A stretch of DNA of 64,000 nucleotides from Mycolicibacterium septicum DSM 44393 (GTDB lineage: Bacteria > Actinomycetota > Actinomycetes > Mycobacteriales > Mycobacteriaceae), in assembly GCF_000455325.1 (NCBI RefSeq), contig NZ_HG322953.1, positions 206,648-270,647 of the forward strand. The letters run 5' to 3'. Below are positions 42,814 through 50,118 of this stretch, in pieces. Numbering within the stretch: position 1 is the first letter of the stretch; each line of letters opens with the position of its first letter. The notes beneath the pieces are model-generated. The model did no database searches and had not been told where the DNA came from. It was given only the letters and a program-made list of their open reading frames with translations. The position numbers and the translations under genes are program-made.

Positions 42814-43380
42814 CTAGCCGGTCAGGTCGTCCCGCTCGGACGCGGCGATCAGATCTTCGCGGGCGCGCGCCACGCGTGAACGGATGGTGCCCACCGGGCA
42901 GCCACACACCTCGGCGGCTTCCGCATAGGACAACCCGAGGACCTGGGTGAGCAGCAGCGCATGCCGCCGGTCGGGGTCCAGTCCGTCCAGCAGGAGGCGG
43001 ATCTCCACCATCTTCTCGAAGCCACCGACCGGGCGGTAGCTCTCGAGGACCTGCTCGACGTCTACGCCGTGCTGGGTACGTGGCCGGCTCTGCTTGTGCC
43101 GAATCTGGTCGACCACCACGCGCCGAGCGATCGACATCAGCCAGGTACGGGCGGACGACCGGCCACTGAATCGGGGGAGCGCGGTGATGGCGCGCATGAA
43201 GGTTTCTTGCGTGAGGTCGTCGGCCGACCCGGAATCGCCCAAGTAGGCGACGGTTCGCCAGACGTCGGTCTGGGTTGCCCGGATGAACTGCTCGAGCGCC
43301 GCCGAATCACCGCGGCCGGCGGCGAAGGCCAGCCGCGTAACGTGGTCCTCGCCGCGTTCGGTAGTCACAGCCATCGACAT
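42814..43380 (-). CDS. sigC: ECF sigma factor SigC
   Basis: 188 residues with sigma region 2 (DVWRTVAYLGDSGSADDLTQ, SARTWLMSIARRVVVDQIRH) and region 4 (LLLTQVLGLSYAEAAEVCGC then PVGTIRSRVARARE). It aligns almost end to end with M. tuberculosis SigC (Rv2069), including the DDLTG terminus. In M. tuberculosis sigC is far from the nrp locus; here it is embedded between nrp/HMA and ctpB. SigC has been linked to copper acquisition through the nrp operon. ATG 43380 is used; ATG 43374 is possible. The gene is divergent from ctpB. Confidence 0.92.
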   Translation of the reverse strand: MSMAVTTERGEDHVTRLAFAAGRGDSAALEQFIRATQTDVWRTVAYLGDSGSADDLTQETFMRAITALPRFSGRSSARTWLMSIARRVVVDQIRHKQSRPRTQHGVDVEQVLESYRPVGGFEKMVEIRLLLDGLDPDRRHALLLTQVLGLSYAEAAEVCGCPVGTIRSRVARAREDLIAASERDDLTG

Positions 43381-43395
43381 TATTCGATGACGCCC

Positions 43396-43424
43396 GGGAA
43401 CTCGGCATCGGGCCCAAGCGACTA
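43396..43424 (+). promoter_or_regulatory. ECF-type promoter element, site 4 (upstream of ctpB)
   Basis: GGGAACT at 43396-43402 and CGACTA at 43419-43424, spacing again 17 nt, 54 bp before the ctpB start and within the divergent sigC-ctpB region. Confidence 0.65.
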
Positions 43425-43477
43425 TCTAATCGGTGACGTATGCCACCGGTGTGGTGAGTGAGCAATTGGGAGTGGTG

Positions 43478-45778
43478 GTGACAACAGCAACTGTCCCCGA
43501 CAAAGAGGTGGCCCAGCGCATTGCGCTGGACGTCACGGGAATGTCGTGCGGGGCCTGCGCTGCACGCGTGGAGAACAAACTCAACAAGGTTGACGGCGTG
43601 CGCGCGTCAGTGAACTTCGCCACACGCGTCGCCACTGTCGAAGCCACCGCCGACGTCGGCGTCGAGCAGCTGTGCGCGGTCATCGAGAAGGCCGGCTATC
43701 AGGCCGCGCCCCGTGTCGAGCGTTCCACGGCCGACGTCGACCCCGATGCCGATCACGCCCGCAGTCTGCTCCGGCGCCTCGCGATAGCCGCCGTGCTGTT
43801 CATCCCGCTGGCGGATCTGTCGGTGATGTTTGCCGTGGTGCCCGACACCAGATTCACCGGGTGGCAGTGGGTGCTCACCGCGTTGGCGGCACCGATCGTC
43901 ACGTGGGCCGCGTGGCCGTTCCACCGGAGTGCGCTTCGCAACGCCCGGCACGGCACCTCGACCATGGAGACCTTGATCTCCATCGGCGTCACGGCCGCGA
44001 CCGCGTGGTCGATGTACACGATCTTCTTCGACCACCAGACCTACCACGCCGCCGGCGTATGGCAGGCGCTGCTCGGCAGCGACGCCATCTACCTCGAGGT
44101 CGCCGCGGGGGTAACGGTTTTCGTGCTCGCCGGCCGCTACTTCGAGGCCCGGGCCCGCTCCCGCGCCGGGGGAGCGCTGCGGGCACTCGCGGCGCTCGGC
44201 GCCAAATCGGTGACGGTGCTGCTTGCCGACGGCGGCGAGCTCGTGCTGCCCGCAGACGAGCTCAAAGAAGGCCAGCGCTTCGTCGTTCGTCCCGGTGAGG
44301 CCATCGCCGCGGACGGTCTTGTGGTGAGCGGGGCGGCCGCGGTCGACGTCAGCGCGATGACCGGCGAGTCGAAACCGGTGCAGACACACGAAGGTTCGAG
44401 TGTCGTGGGTGGCACCGTGGTGCTCGACGGCCGCCTGATCGTGGAGGCCGCCGCCGTGGGACCCGACACCCGGTTCGCCGGGATGGTCCGGCTGGTGGAG
44501 CAGGCGCAGGCTCAGAAAGCCGACGCGCAGAGGCTGGCGGACCGCATCGCCTCGGTGTTCGTGCCGTGTGTGCTCGTGATCGCCGCGGCCACCGCCATCG
44601 GCTGGCTGTTGGTCGACGGCGACGTCAACCGTGCGGTGTCCGCCGCCCTGGCCGTCCTGGTGATCGCCTGCCCCTGCGCGCTGGGGCTGGCGACTCCGAC
44701 CGCGATGATGGTGGCATCGGGCCGCGGCGCTCAGCTGGGGATCTTCCTCAAGGGACACCGCGCCTTGGAGGCGATTCGCGCCGTCGACACCGTCGTGTTC
44801 GACAAGACCGGCACGCTGACCACCGGACAACCTCAGGTCATCACCGTCGTCGCGGCCGACGGATGGAGCGAGGACGAGGTTCTCGGGTACGCGGCGGCCG
44901 TCGAGTCGGCGTCCGAACATCCCGTGGCCCATGCGATCGTCACCGCCTGCGCGGACCGTGAGCTCGCCGCGGTGGAGGACTTCCAGGCGTTCGCCGGCCA
45001 TGGTGTGGCCGGTTCGGTGGACGGTGTGGCCGTGGTCGTCGGGCGTCCCACCTGGGTGACCCGGGACCGCGTGGTGCCCGCCAATCTTGCGGCCGCCCGC
45101 AGGTCGGGCGAGTCACAGGGCCAGACCGTCGTGTTCGTCGCCTCCGGCGACACCGTCTGCGGTGCCATCAGCGTCGCCGACGCCGTCAAGGAGTCGGCGG
45201 CCGGTGCCATCGCTCACCTTCATGCCGAGGGCATGAAGACCATGCTTTTGACAGGGGACAACGCCGCCACCGCCGCTGCGATCGGCGCGGCGGTGGGCAT
45301 CGACGACGTGGTCGCCGAGGTACTGCCCGAGGACAAGGTCGGCGCGATCGAGAGGCTGCGCGACCAGGGCCGGGTGGTGGCCATGGTCGGCGACGGAATC
45401 AATGACGGTCCGGCGTTGGCCTGTGCCGACCTGGGCCTGGCCATCGGCCGGGGAACCGACGTGGCCATCGGCGCGGCCGACATCATCCTCGTCCGGGACA
45501 ACCTCGATTCGGTACCGCAGGCGTTGGGTCTGGCCCGCGCGACGATGCGGACCATCCGGGTCAACATGATCTGGGCCTTCGGGTACAACATCGCGGCGAT
45601 CCCGATCGCCGCAGCGGGTCTGCTGAACCCGTTGATCGCCGGCGCGGCGATGGCGGTGTCATCGTTCCTGGTCGTGTCGAACAGCCTGCGGCTGCGCAAT
45701 TACGGCACCGTCCAAGCGAACTCGTTCAGGGATTCGGATGCTCAGCCGCCGGTGCCGGCGGCGCGCATGTCCGGCTGA
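43478..45778 (+). CDS. ctpB: P1B-type copper-transporting ATPase, CtpB/CtpA type
   Basis: About 766 residues. N-terminal HMA domain with GMSCGACAARVENKLNKVDG, then eight membrane helices. The membrane metal site is CPC (IACPCALGLATP), the phosphorylation site DKTGTLTTGQP, the nucleotide-binding HP motif SEHPVAHA, and GDGINDGPAL. YNIAAIP and MAVSSFLVVSN in the last helices fit Cu(I) specificity. GTG 43478 follows GGGAG; an upstream GTG at 43433 would lie almost on the predicted transcription start. In M. tuberculosis ctpB also flanks the nrp locus, in a different orientation. Likely role: copper delivery or export tied to the metallophore. Confidence 0.9.
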   Translation: MTTATVPDKEVAQRIALDVTGMSCGACAARVENKLNKVDGVRASVNFATRVATVEATADVGVEQLCAVIEKAGYQAAPRVERSTADVDPDADHARSLLRRLAIAAVLFIPLADLSVMFAVVPDTRFTGWQWVLTALAAPIVTWAAWPFHRSALRNARHGTSTMETLISIGVTAATAWSMYTIFFDHQTYHAAGVWQALLGSDAIYLEVAAGVTVFVLAGRYFEARARSRAGGALRALAALGAKSVTVLLADGGELVLPADELKEGQRFVVRPGEAIAADGLVVSGAAAVDVSAMTGESKPVQTHEGSSVVGGTVVLDGRLIVEAAAVGPDTRFAGMVRLVEQAQAQKADAQRLADRIASVFVPCVLVIAAATAIGWLLVDGDVNRAVSAALAVLVIACPCALGLATPTAMMVASGRGAQLGIFLKGHRALEAIRAVDTVVFDKTGTLTTGQPQVITVVAADGWSEDEVLGYAAAVESASEHPVAHAIVTACADRELAAVEDFQAFAGHGVAGSVDGVAVVVGRPTWVTRDRVVPANLAAARRSGESQGQTVVFVASGDTVCGAISVADAVKESAAGAIAHLHAEGMKTMLLTGDNAATAAAIGAAVGIDDVVAEVLPEDKVGAIERLRDQGRVVAMVGDGINDGPALACADLGLAIGRGTDVAIGAADIILVRDNLDSVPQALGLARATMRTIRVNMIWAFGYNIAAIPIAAAGLLNPLIAGAAMAVSSFLVVSNSLRLRNYGTVQANSFRDSDAQPPVPAARMSG

Positions 45779-46227
45779 GACGAGTTCAGCGGGGCCAGGC
45801 AGACACCCAGCCAGGTGGCGGTCAATGCGGCGGCGCACAGGGTGCCCAGTGCCGCCGGAACCCAGGAGGCGGTGTGTGCGGTGTGATGCCACCAGAACGC
45901 GCCCGCGCCGTCGACAGTGGCCAGCGCTGACGCGCACGTCGCGAGACAGCACCACCGAAACCGGCGTCGCACCAGGGCGAAAGCCGACACCGAAGCCGCG
46001 AGGGTGAACAGGGCGATCGCCACCAGGGATATCCAGTGCCCGTTGCGGGTCGCGCCGGCGGAAACGTCGCCGGTCACGTGTAATGCCATGGCCGTCGCCG
46101 CCAAGCCGGTGGCAAGTGCTCCCAGCACCCGGGCGCGGGCGGTGCTGATCCACACATCCTCGAAGACCCGGCGCTCGATGGCCCGCAACTCGGTTTCGAC
46201 AGTGGCGGTGATCTTGCTCGAAGTCAT
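45742..46227 (-). CDS. Four-helix membrane protein overlapping the ctpB end
   Basis: 161 residues. A charged N-terminal segment (ITATVETELRAIERRVFEDVW) is followed by four hydrophobic helices with Cys and His residues between helices 3 and 4 (CCLATCASAL, FWWHHTAH). Function unknown. The 3' end overlaps the 3' end of convergent ctpB by 37 bp. Its place among copper genes and the Cys/His content make a metal-related role possible but unproven. Confidence 0.6.
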   Translation of the reverse strand: MTSSKITATVETELRAIERRVFEDVWISTARARVLGALATGLAATAMALHVTGDVSAGATRNGHWISLVAIALFTLAASVSAFALVRRRFRWCCLATCASALATVDGAGAFWWHHTAHTASWVPAALGTLCAAALTATWLGVCLAPLNSSQPDMRAAGTGG

Positions 46228-46446
46228 CGAGACACCCCGTTCATCAACGCATTTGACCGTCCAGTGGTGAGCGTCGGCGAGCAGCGCATCCTTCTACCTC
46301 TCGTCGTTCTGCCGATCGGCGTCCTGCGGGATCGACGGGTGGTCCTGCGGTGTGGATCTCGATGGCCCCGGTGATTGGTCGGGAGCACAGCGAGATTAGT
46401 TCCTTTTGCGGCCTGATCGAGACCTACCGGGCGTAGCCTCATATGC

Positions 46447-46557
46447 ATGACCAGCAATGAAACAGTCGAGTCGACCAAGTGCGACAACCCGAACTGTACG
46501 TGCGAAAACTGCACCTGCGGGAGCAACTGCACCTGCGGTTCTGACGCCGCCGACTAG
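46447..46557 (+). CDS. Metallothionein-like 36-residue Cys-rich protein
   Basis: ATG at 46447 to TAG at 46555 encodes 36 residues with seven cysteines arranged in repeated C-T-C units (CDNPNCTCENCTCG then SNCTCGS), no aromatic residues, and an acidic end. This is the composition of a metallothionein. It is not clearly the same protein as M. tuberculosis MymT. TAGCCT at 46434-46439 lies 7 nt before the ATG, so the mRNA is probably leaderless; an imperfect palindrome CTAC-CGGGC-GTAG overlaps that box and could be an operator. Flanked by copper-transport genes, so Cu(I) sequestration is the likely role. Confidence 0.75.
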   Translation: MTSNETVESTKCDNPNCTCENCTCGSNCTCGSDAAD

Positions 46558-46606
46558 TTCCCGGGGCCGCTCGGTCCGGCCGAATCGGTTCAACCTGGTT
46601 CGCGGT

Positions 46607-48562
46607 TCAGCGCCGGGTGCGGGACAGTTCGTGCAGCATCGCGTTATAGGCATCGAGTTCGTCGTCGTATCCGCGGTCGCTGTGGCGGTCCTCACGCGCT
46701 CCCGCCCGGCGATCCTGGCGTGCCCACTGGGCCACCAGCGCGATCACCACGATGACCACCGGCAGCTCACTGGAACCCCACGCTATGGCGCCGCCCAGGT
46801 GTTGGTCATCCGAAATGCTCTGCAACCAAGGCAGATTGACGGACCGGTAGAAGCTCTCACCCAGCGATGAGGTCATCGTCATGGTGGCGATACCGAAGAA
46901 GGCATGGAAGGGCATCACGGCGAACAGGAGCCCGAGCCGCCCCAGGAAGGGGAGTCGCCGCGGTCCGGGGTCGATGCCGATGATGCCCCAGTAGTACAGG
47001 TAGCCGGTGAGCAGGAAGTGCACGCTCATGAACTCGTGGCCCCAGTGATACCGGATCAAGGTGTCGAACAGGGGCGTGAAGTAGACGAGGTACAGCGACC
47101 CGACGAACAAGAGGAAGGCCGTCACCGGGTGCGACAGGAACCGCGTCACCGGCGCATGTACGAACCAGACCAACCATTCCCGGGGCCCCGGTGCTCCGCC
47201 TTTCGGCGCGGCGGGCAGGACCCGTAGAGCGAGGGTTACGGGTGCGCCGAGTACCAGCAGCACCGGGACGAACATGTTCAGCGCCATGTGCTCACCCATG
47301 TGCACGCTGAACATGGCCGATCCGTAGGCGCGCACGCCGGAACTCGTGGTGATCAGCAAGGCCGCGCAGCCCAGGGACCAGGCGATCGTGCGTCCCACCG
47401 GCCACTGGTCACCGCGTCGCCGCAGCCGCGCCACCGCGACGAGATAACCCAGCCCGAGCACGATGGCCGCCGTCCCGATCAGCGGATCGAACCGCCATTC
47501 GGTGATCAGGGTGACCGGGCTCGGAGGTGTGTCGAGCTGATAGCCCAAAAAGATGTCCCACGTGGAGAACTCGTGGACGGTGAACCGGGGCGGAACGCTG
47601 TTCGCAGCGAGCGCCAATGCGGCGGTGACGACGACCATCGCGCCCGCAGACACGGTGTCGACCAACCGTGACGGGGTACGGCGCATCAGGAGAAGCACTG
47701 CGTCTCCGGCCCACACCAGTACCAGCAGCACCCCCGCGACCACCACGGCCCGTCCGTAGGCGGACCCCAGGATCGGCAACCCGCGCAGCATCAGCGTGGC
47801 CAGGACGGCGCCGTAGACGATGGCGACCGCCCCGCACGTCAGCTGCAGCAGCTGGACCCGGCGTCGAAACACGACGTCTCGCAGTCCGGTCGAAGCGATT
47901 TTCGTTCCGGCCAGAACCGCGACGGCCACTGCGAAGACGATCACGGCGCTGGTGGCGATGTCATGGTCCGGACCCTGCCCGGCATTACCGGTCACCGGTA
48001 CTGCGACCACGCCGATCATCGCCGGCAGCAGTGCCACGCAATGACCCATCCAGCGGAGAGTGAAACGCACGCCCACGGCCAGCACCAGCGCGCACACCGC
48101 TGCCACACACCAGCCGCGTGCGACCTCTGACGCCGCGATGGTGCTGCCGAGGCCAGGACCGGCGACAAGCCGGCCGATGGGAATTCCGGCGTCGGCGGAC
48201 GCCGAGACCACGACCATCGCGGTGGCGCAGCAGGCCCAGATGATGGCGACGCGTTCGACGAGCAGATGCGCCGAGAAGGACGCCGCGTCGATCCGGCCGT
48301 CGTCGCGAGGTGTCGCGGTCGTCACAATCCAGATGAGCGCTCCGACGCACAGCGCACCCGCCAAGGTGCCGGCCCAGTGTCCGAGCAGCCGAGCTGCGCT
48401 GGTGGCCGTCCCCGGGTCGGCGATCCCAGCCGCAGCCAGTCGCTGGGCGCCCAGCTGCACGGCGCTCATGAACAACACCACAGTGCAACCTGCGACGATG
48501 CCGAGCAGTGTCAGGCGTCCCCGCCACACCCCGGCCGCAGTGGACATGCGCACACGCGCCAT
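46607..48562 (-). CDS. CopD/CtaG-type polytopic membrane protein, Rv0102-like
   Basis: About 651 residues with roughly 14 membrane helices. The N-terminal half resembles CopD-type copper-uptake proteins. The C-terminal half is a caa3-type cytochrome oxidase assembly (CtaG) domain with His/Met-rich helices (SVHMGEHMALNMFVP, HWGHEFMSVHFLLTGYLYYW, MPFHAFFGIATMTM). It is probably involved in moving copper across the membrane or to a respiratory oxidase. It matches Rv0102, which lies next to nrp in M. tuberculosis. ATG 48562 is used (GGAAGG upstream); ATG 48547 and 48610 are alternatives. Confidence 0.82.
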   Translation of the reverse strand: MARVRMSTAAGVWRGRLTLLGIVAGCTVVLFMSAVQLGAQRLAAAGIADPGTATSAARLLGHWAGTLAGALCVGALIWIVTTATPRDDGRIDAASFSAHLLVERVAIIWACCATAMVVVSASADAGIPIGRLVAGPGLGSTIAASEVARGWCVAAVCALVLAVGVRFTLRWMGHCVALLPAMIGVVAVPVTGNAGQGPDHDIATSAVIVFAVAVAVLAGTKIASTGLRDVVFRRRVQLLQLTCGAVAIVYGAVLATLMLRGLPILGSAYGRAVVVAGVLLVLVWAGDAVLLLMRRTPSRLVDTVSAGAMVVVTAALALAANSVPPRFTVHEFSTWDIFLGYQLDTPPSPVTLITEWRFDPLIGTAAIVLGLGYLVAVARLRRRGDQWPVGRTIAWSLGCAALLITTSSGVRAYGSAMFSVHMGEHMALNMFVPVLLVLGAPVTLALRVLPAAPKGGAPGPREWLVWFVHAPVTRFLSHPVTAFLLFVGSLYLVYFTPLFDTLIRYHWGHEFMSVHFLLTGYLYYWGIIGIDPGPRRLPFLGRLGLLFAVMPFHAFFGIATMTMTSSLGESFYRSVNLPWLQSISDDQHLGGAIAWGSSELPVVIVVIALVAQWARQDRRAGAREDRHSDRGYDDELDAYNAMLHELSRTRR

Positions 48563-48648
48563 AGTCGAACCGGCCTTCCGCCGCGGAAACGAACAAAACG
48601 TCGCGGCCATGCGATTCTACGACAATGCGTCGTAGTGCTGACGGGTGC

Positions 48649-48677
48649 GGGAACTTCGGCGCCCGCATCCGCGACCA
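48649..48677 (+). promoter_or_regulatory. ECF-type promoter element, site 5 (upstream of His/Met-rich membrane protein)
   Basis: GGGAACT at 48649-48655 and CGACCA at 48672-48677, 17-nt spacing, 49 bp before the start codon at 48726. The -10-like half is identical to site 2. Confidence 0.65.
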
Positions 48678-48725
48678 ACAACTGAGGACGACCGCCCCCC
48701 GACACTCTTGTAGACAGGACCCGGA

Positions 48726-49364
48726 ATGATCGCCGATCTCGCGCTCCGCTGGGTGGTAACGGTGTTGTTCGCCTTGAGTGCCGTTGAGTGCACCTACGCC
48801 TTGCTGGGCTCTCGTGGCCGTCCGGGCGCTGCCGTGAGCCAGCTGCTCCACTTGGCGATGGCCATCGCGATGGTGGTGATGGCCTGGCCGCGTGGGGCCG
48901 AGCTGCCCACACTCGGCCCGATGTACTTCTTTTTGGCCGCCGCAGTCTGGTTCCTGGCCGGCCTGCTGAGGTCCGCGACGACTCAAGGCCGGGTGATCGA
49001 CGGCTATAACGCCGCGATGATGCTGGCGATGGCCTGGATGTATGCCGCCATGAACGGCAATGTGATTGCGCGCCAGTCAGAAACGGTCGCCGCGGGGGGC
49101 CACGACATGCATGCGATGCACATGTCCGGGCACCCTGGCGGCGGCACTGCGATGGCCCTGGAACACGTCTCGGTGCAGCCGCTCTGGATCCCCGCCATCA
49201 ACTGGCTGTTGACCATCGGCTTCGTGATCGCCGCCGCCGTGTGGCTGCACCGCTACTTCACGGTCCGTCAGCAGGCCGGAACGGCGCCGTTCTCGCACTT
49301 CGGCACGCTGTGCCGGGCGATGATGGCTGCCGGCATGGCGATCATGTTCGGCGTGATGCTGTAA
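48726..49364 (+). CDS. DUF5134-type membrane protein with His/Met-rich loop
   Basis: 212 residues, about six membrane helices. Between helices 4 and 5 an external loop reads GGHDMHAMHMSGHPGGG, a run of His and Met residues typical of copper-binding sites. The protein resembles the DUF5134 family of actinobacterial membrane proteins, of unknown function. The shared ECF-type promoter and neighbouring copper genes point to copper uptake or sensing. AGGA precedes the ATG. The stop is 4 bp from the end of the convergent anti-sigma-like gene. Confidence 0.7.
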   Translation: MIADLALRWVVTVLFALSAVECTYALLGSRGRPGAAVSQLLHLAMAIAMVVMAWPRGAELPTLGPMYFFLAAAVWFLAGLLRSATTQGRVIDGYNAAMMLAMAWMYAAMNGNVIARQSETVAAGGHDMHAMHMSGHPGGGTAMALEHVSVQPLWIPAINWLLTIGFVIAAAVWLHRYFTVRQQAGTAPFSHFGTLCRAMMAAGMAIMFGVML

Positions 49365-49368
49365 CGGC

Positions 49369-50076
49369 TCAGGCGGCGGGGTCGTCCGCTGCGCGGAGAT
49401 GACGACGGGCCGGCGCGGCCGGGCCGGATTCGTCGTCGTCACCACGTGCCTTGGGTGACGGGTCGTGCGGGCGCTTGGTGCGCGACGCCCAGATCGAAAC
49501 GATCGCTGCCAGCGCCACCGGCACATGACTCAGTACCCGGACCGGGGTGACGAGTCCCGCCAGCGCGTCGGACACGACGTAATAGCCGAGGAATGCGCAG
49601 TAGATCACCAGCACGCAGGCGAGACCGGGCGCGATGCGGCGGCGGAAGGCCATCGCAATCGTCGCGATTCCCAGCGCCGCCGACCATGCCGTGGACTCGT
49701 TCAGCAAGTGGGCTCCGCTGGCCGAGCCGTGATGCGCGGCAACCATCCCGAAATTGATGCCCGCCGCTTGCGCGATCGCCAAACCCACCTGGACGATCCC
49801 GATGACGACGATAGCGGTGGTCAGCAGGTGCCGGCTCAGCCGGTGCCAGAGTTCGCTCAGCGCATTGGTCCTGCGGTTCGGGCGTCCACTCACCGCGCCG
49901 ATCAGTCCGGTGTTGGCCAGATCGCGCAGTTGCAGGGCCAGGGATCCGGCCTTGTCGTACCAGGTGGCGCAGTCAGGGCAACCACGCAGATGCTCGTCGA
50001 CGCGCGCAGAGGGGACCGGCTCACGCTCCCCATCGAGGCGCGCCGAAAGCGCCTCCCGTGCCACCACGCAGTCCAC
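49369..50076 (-). CDS. Membrane protein with ZAS zinc-binding anti-sigma domain, Rv0093c-like
   Basis: About 235 residues. The N-terminal ZAS domain has the zinc motif HxxxCxxC in DEHLRGCPDCATWY and the usual opening DCVVAREALSARLDGE. Four to five membrane helices follow (DUF2275 type). This is the layout of membrane anti-sigma factors that hold ECF sigma factors until a signal arrives. The gene resembles Rv0093c, which lies near ctpA and PPE1 in M. tuberculosis. SigC, with no known anti-sigma factor, is the obvious candidate partner here (inference). GTG 50076 follows GGGAGA and gives the standard ZAS start. Confidence 0.75.
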   Translation of the reverse strand: MDCVVAREALSARLDGEREPVPSARVDEHLRGCPDCATWYDKAGSLALQLRDLANTGLIGAVSGRPNRRTNALSELWHRLSRHLLTTAIVVIGIVQVGLAIAQAAGINFGMVAAHHGSASGAHLLNESTAWSAALGIATIAMAFRRRIAPGLACVLVIYCAFLGYYVVSDALAGLVTPVRVLSHVPVALAAIVSIWASRTKRPHDPSPKARGDDDESGPAAPARRHLRAADDPAA

Positions 50077-50118
50077 CGGGCCATTCTCCCGCATTGACCT
50101 CGTGGATTGCACACCTGC

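Noticed and set aside
42787..42815. Sixth possible ECF element GGGAACT-N16-CGAG between the HMA gene and the sigC end
   Set aside because: The last core base differs (CGAG) and it points into the end of antisense sigC with no gene start downstream, so I did not count it.
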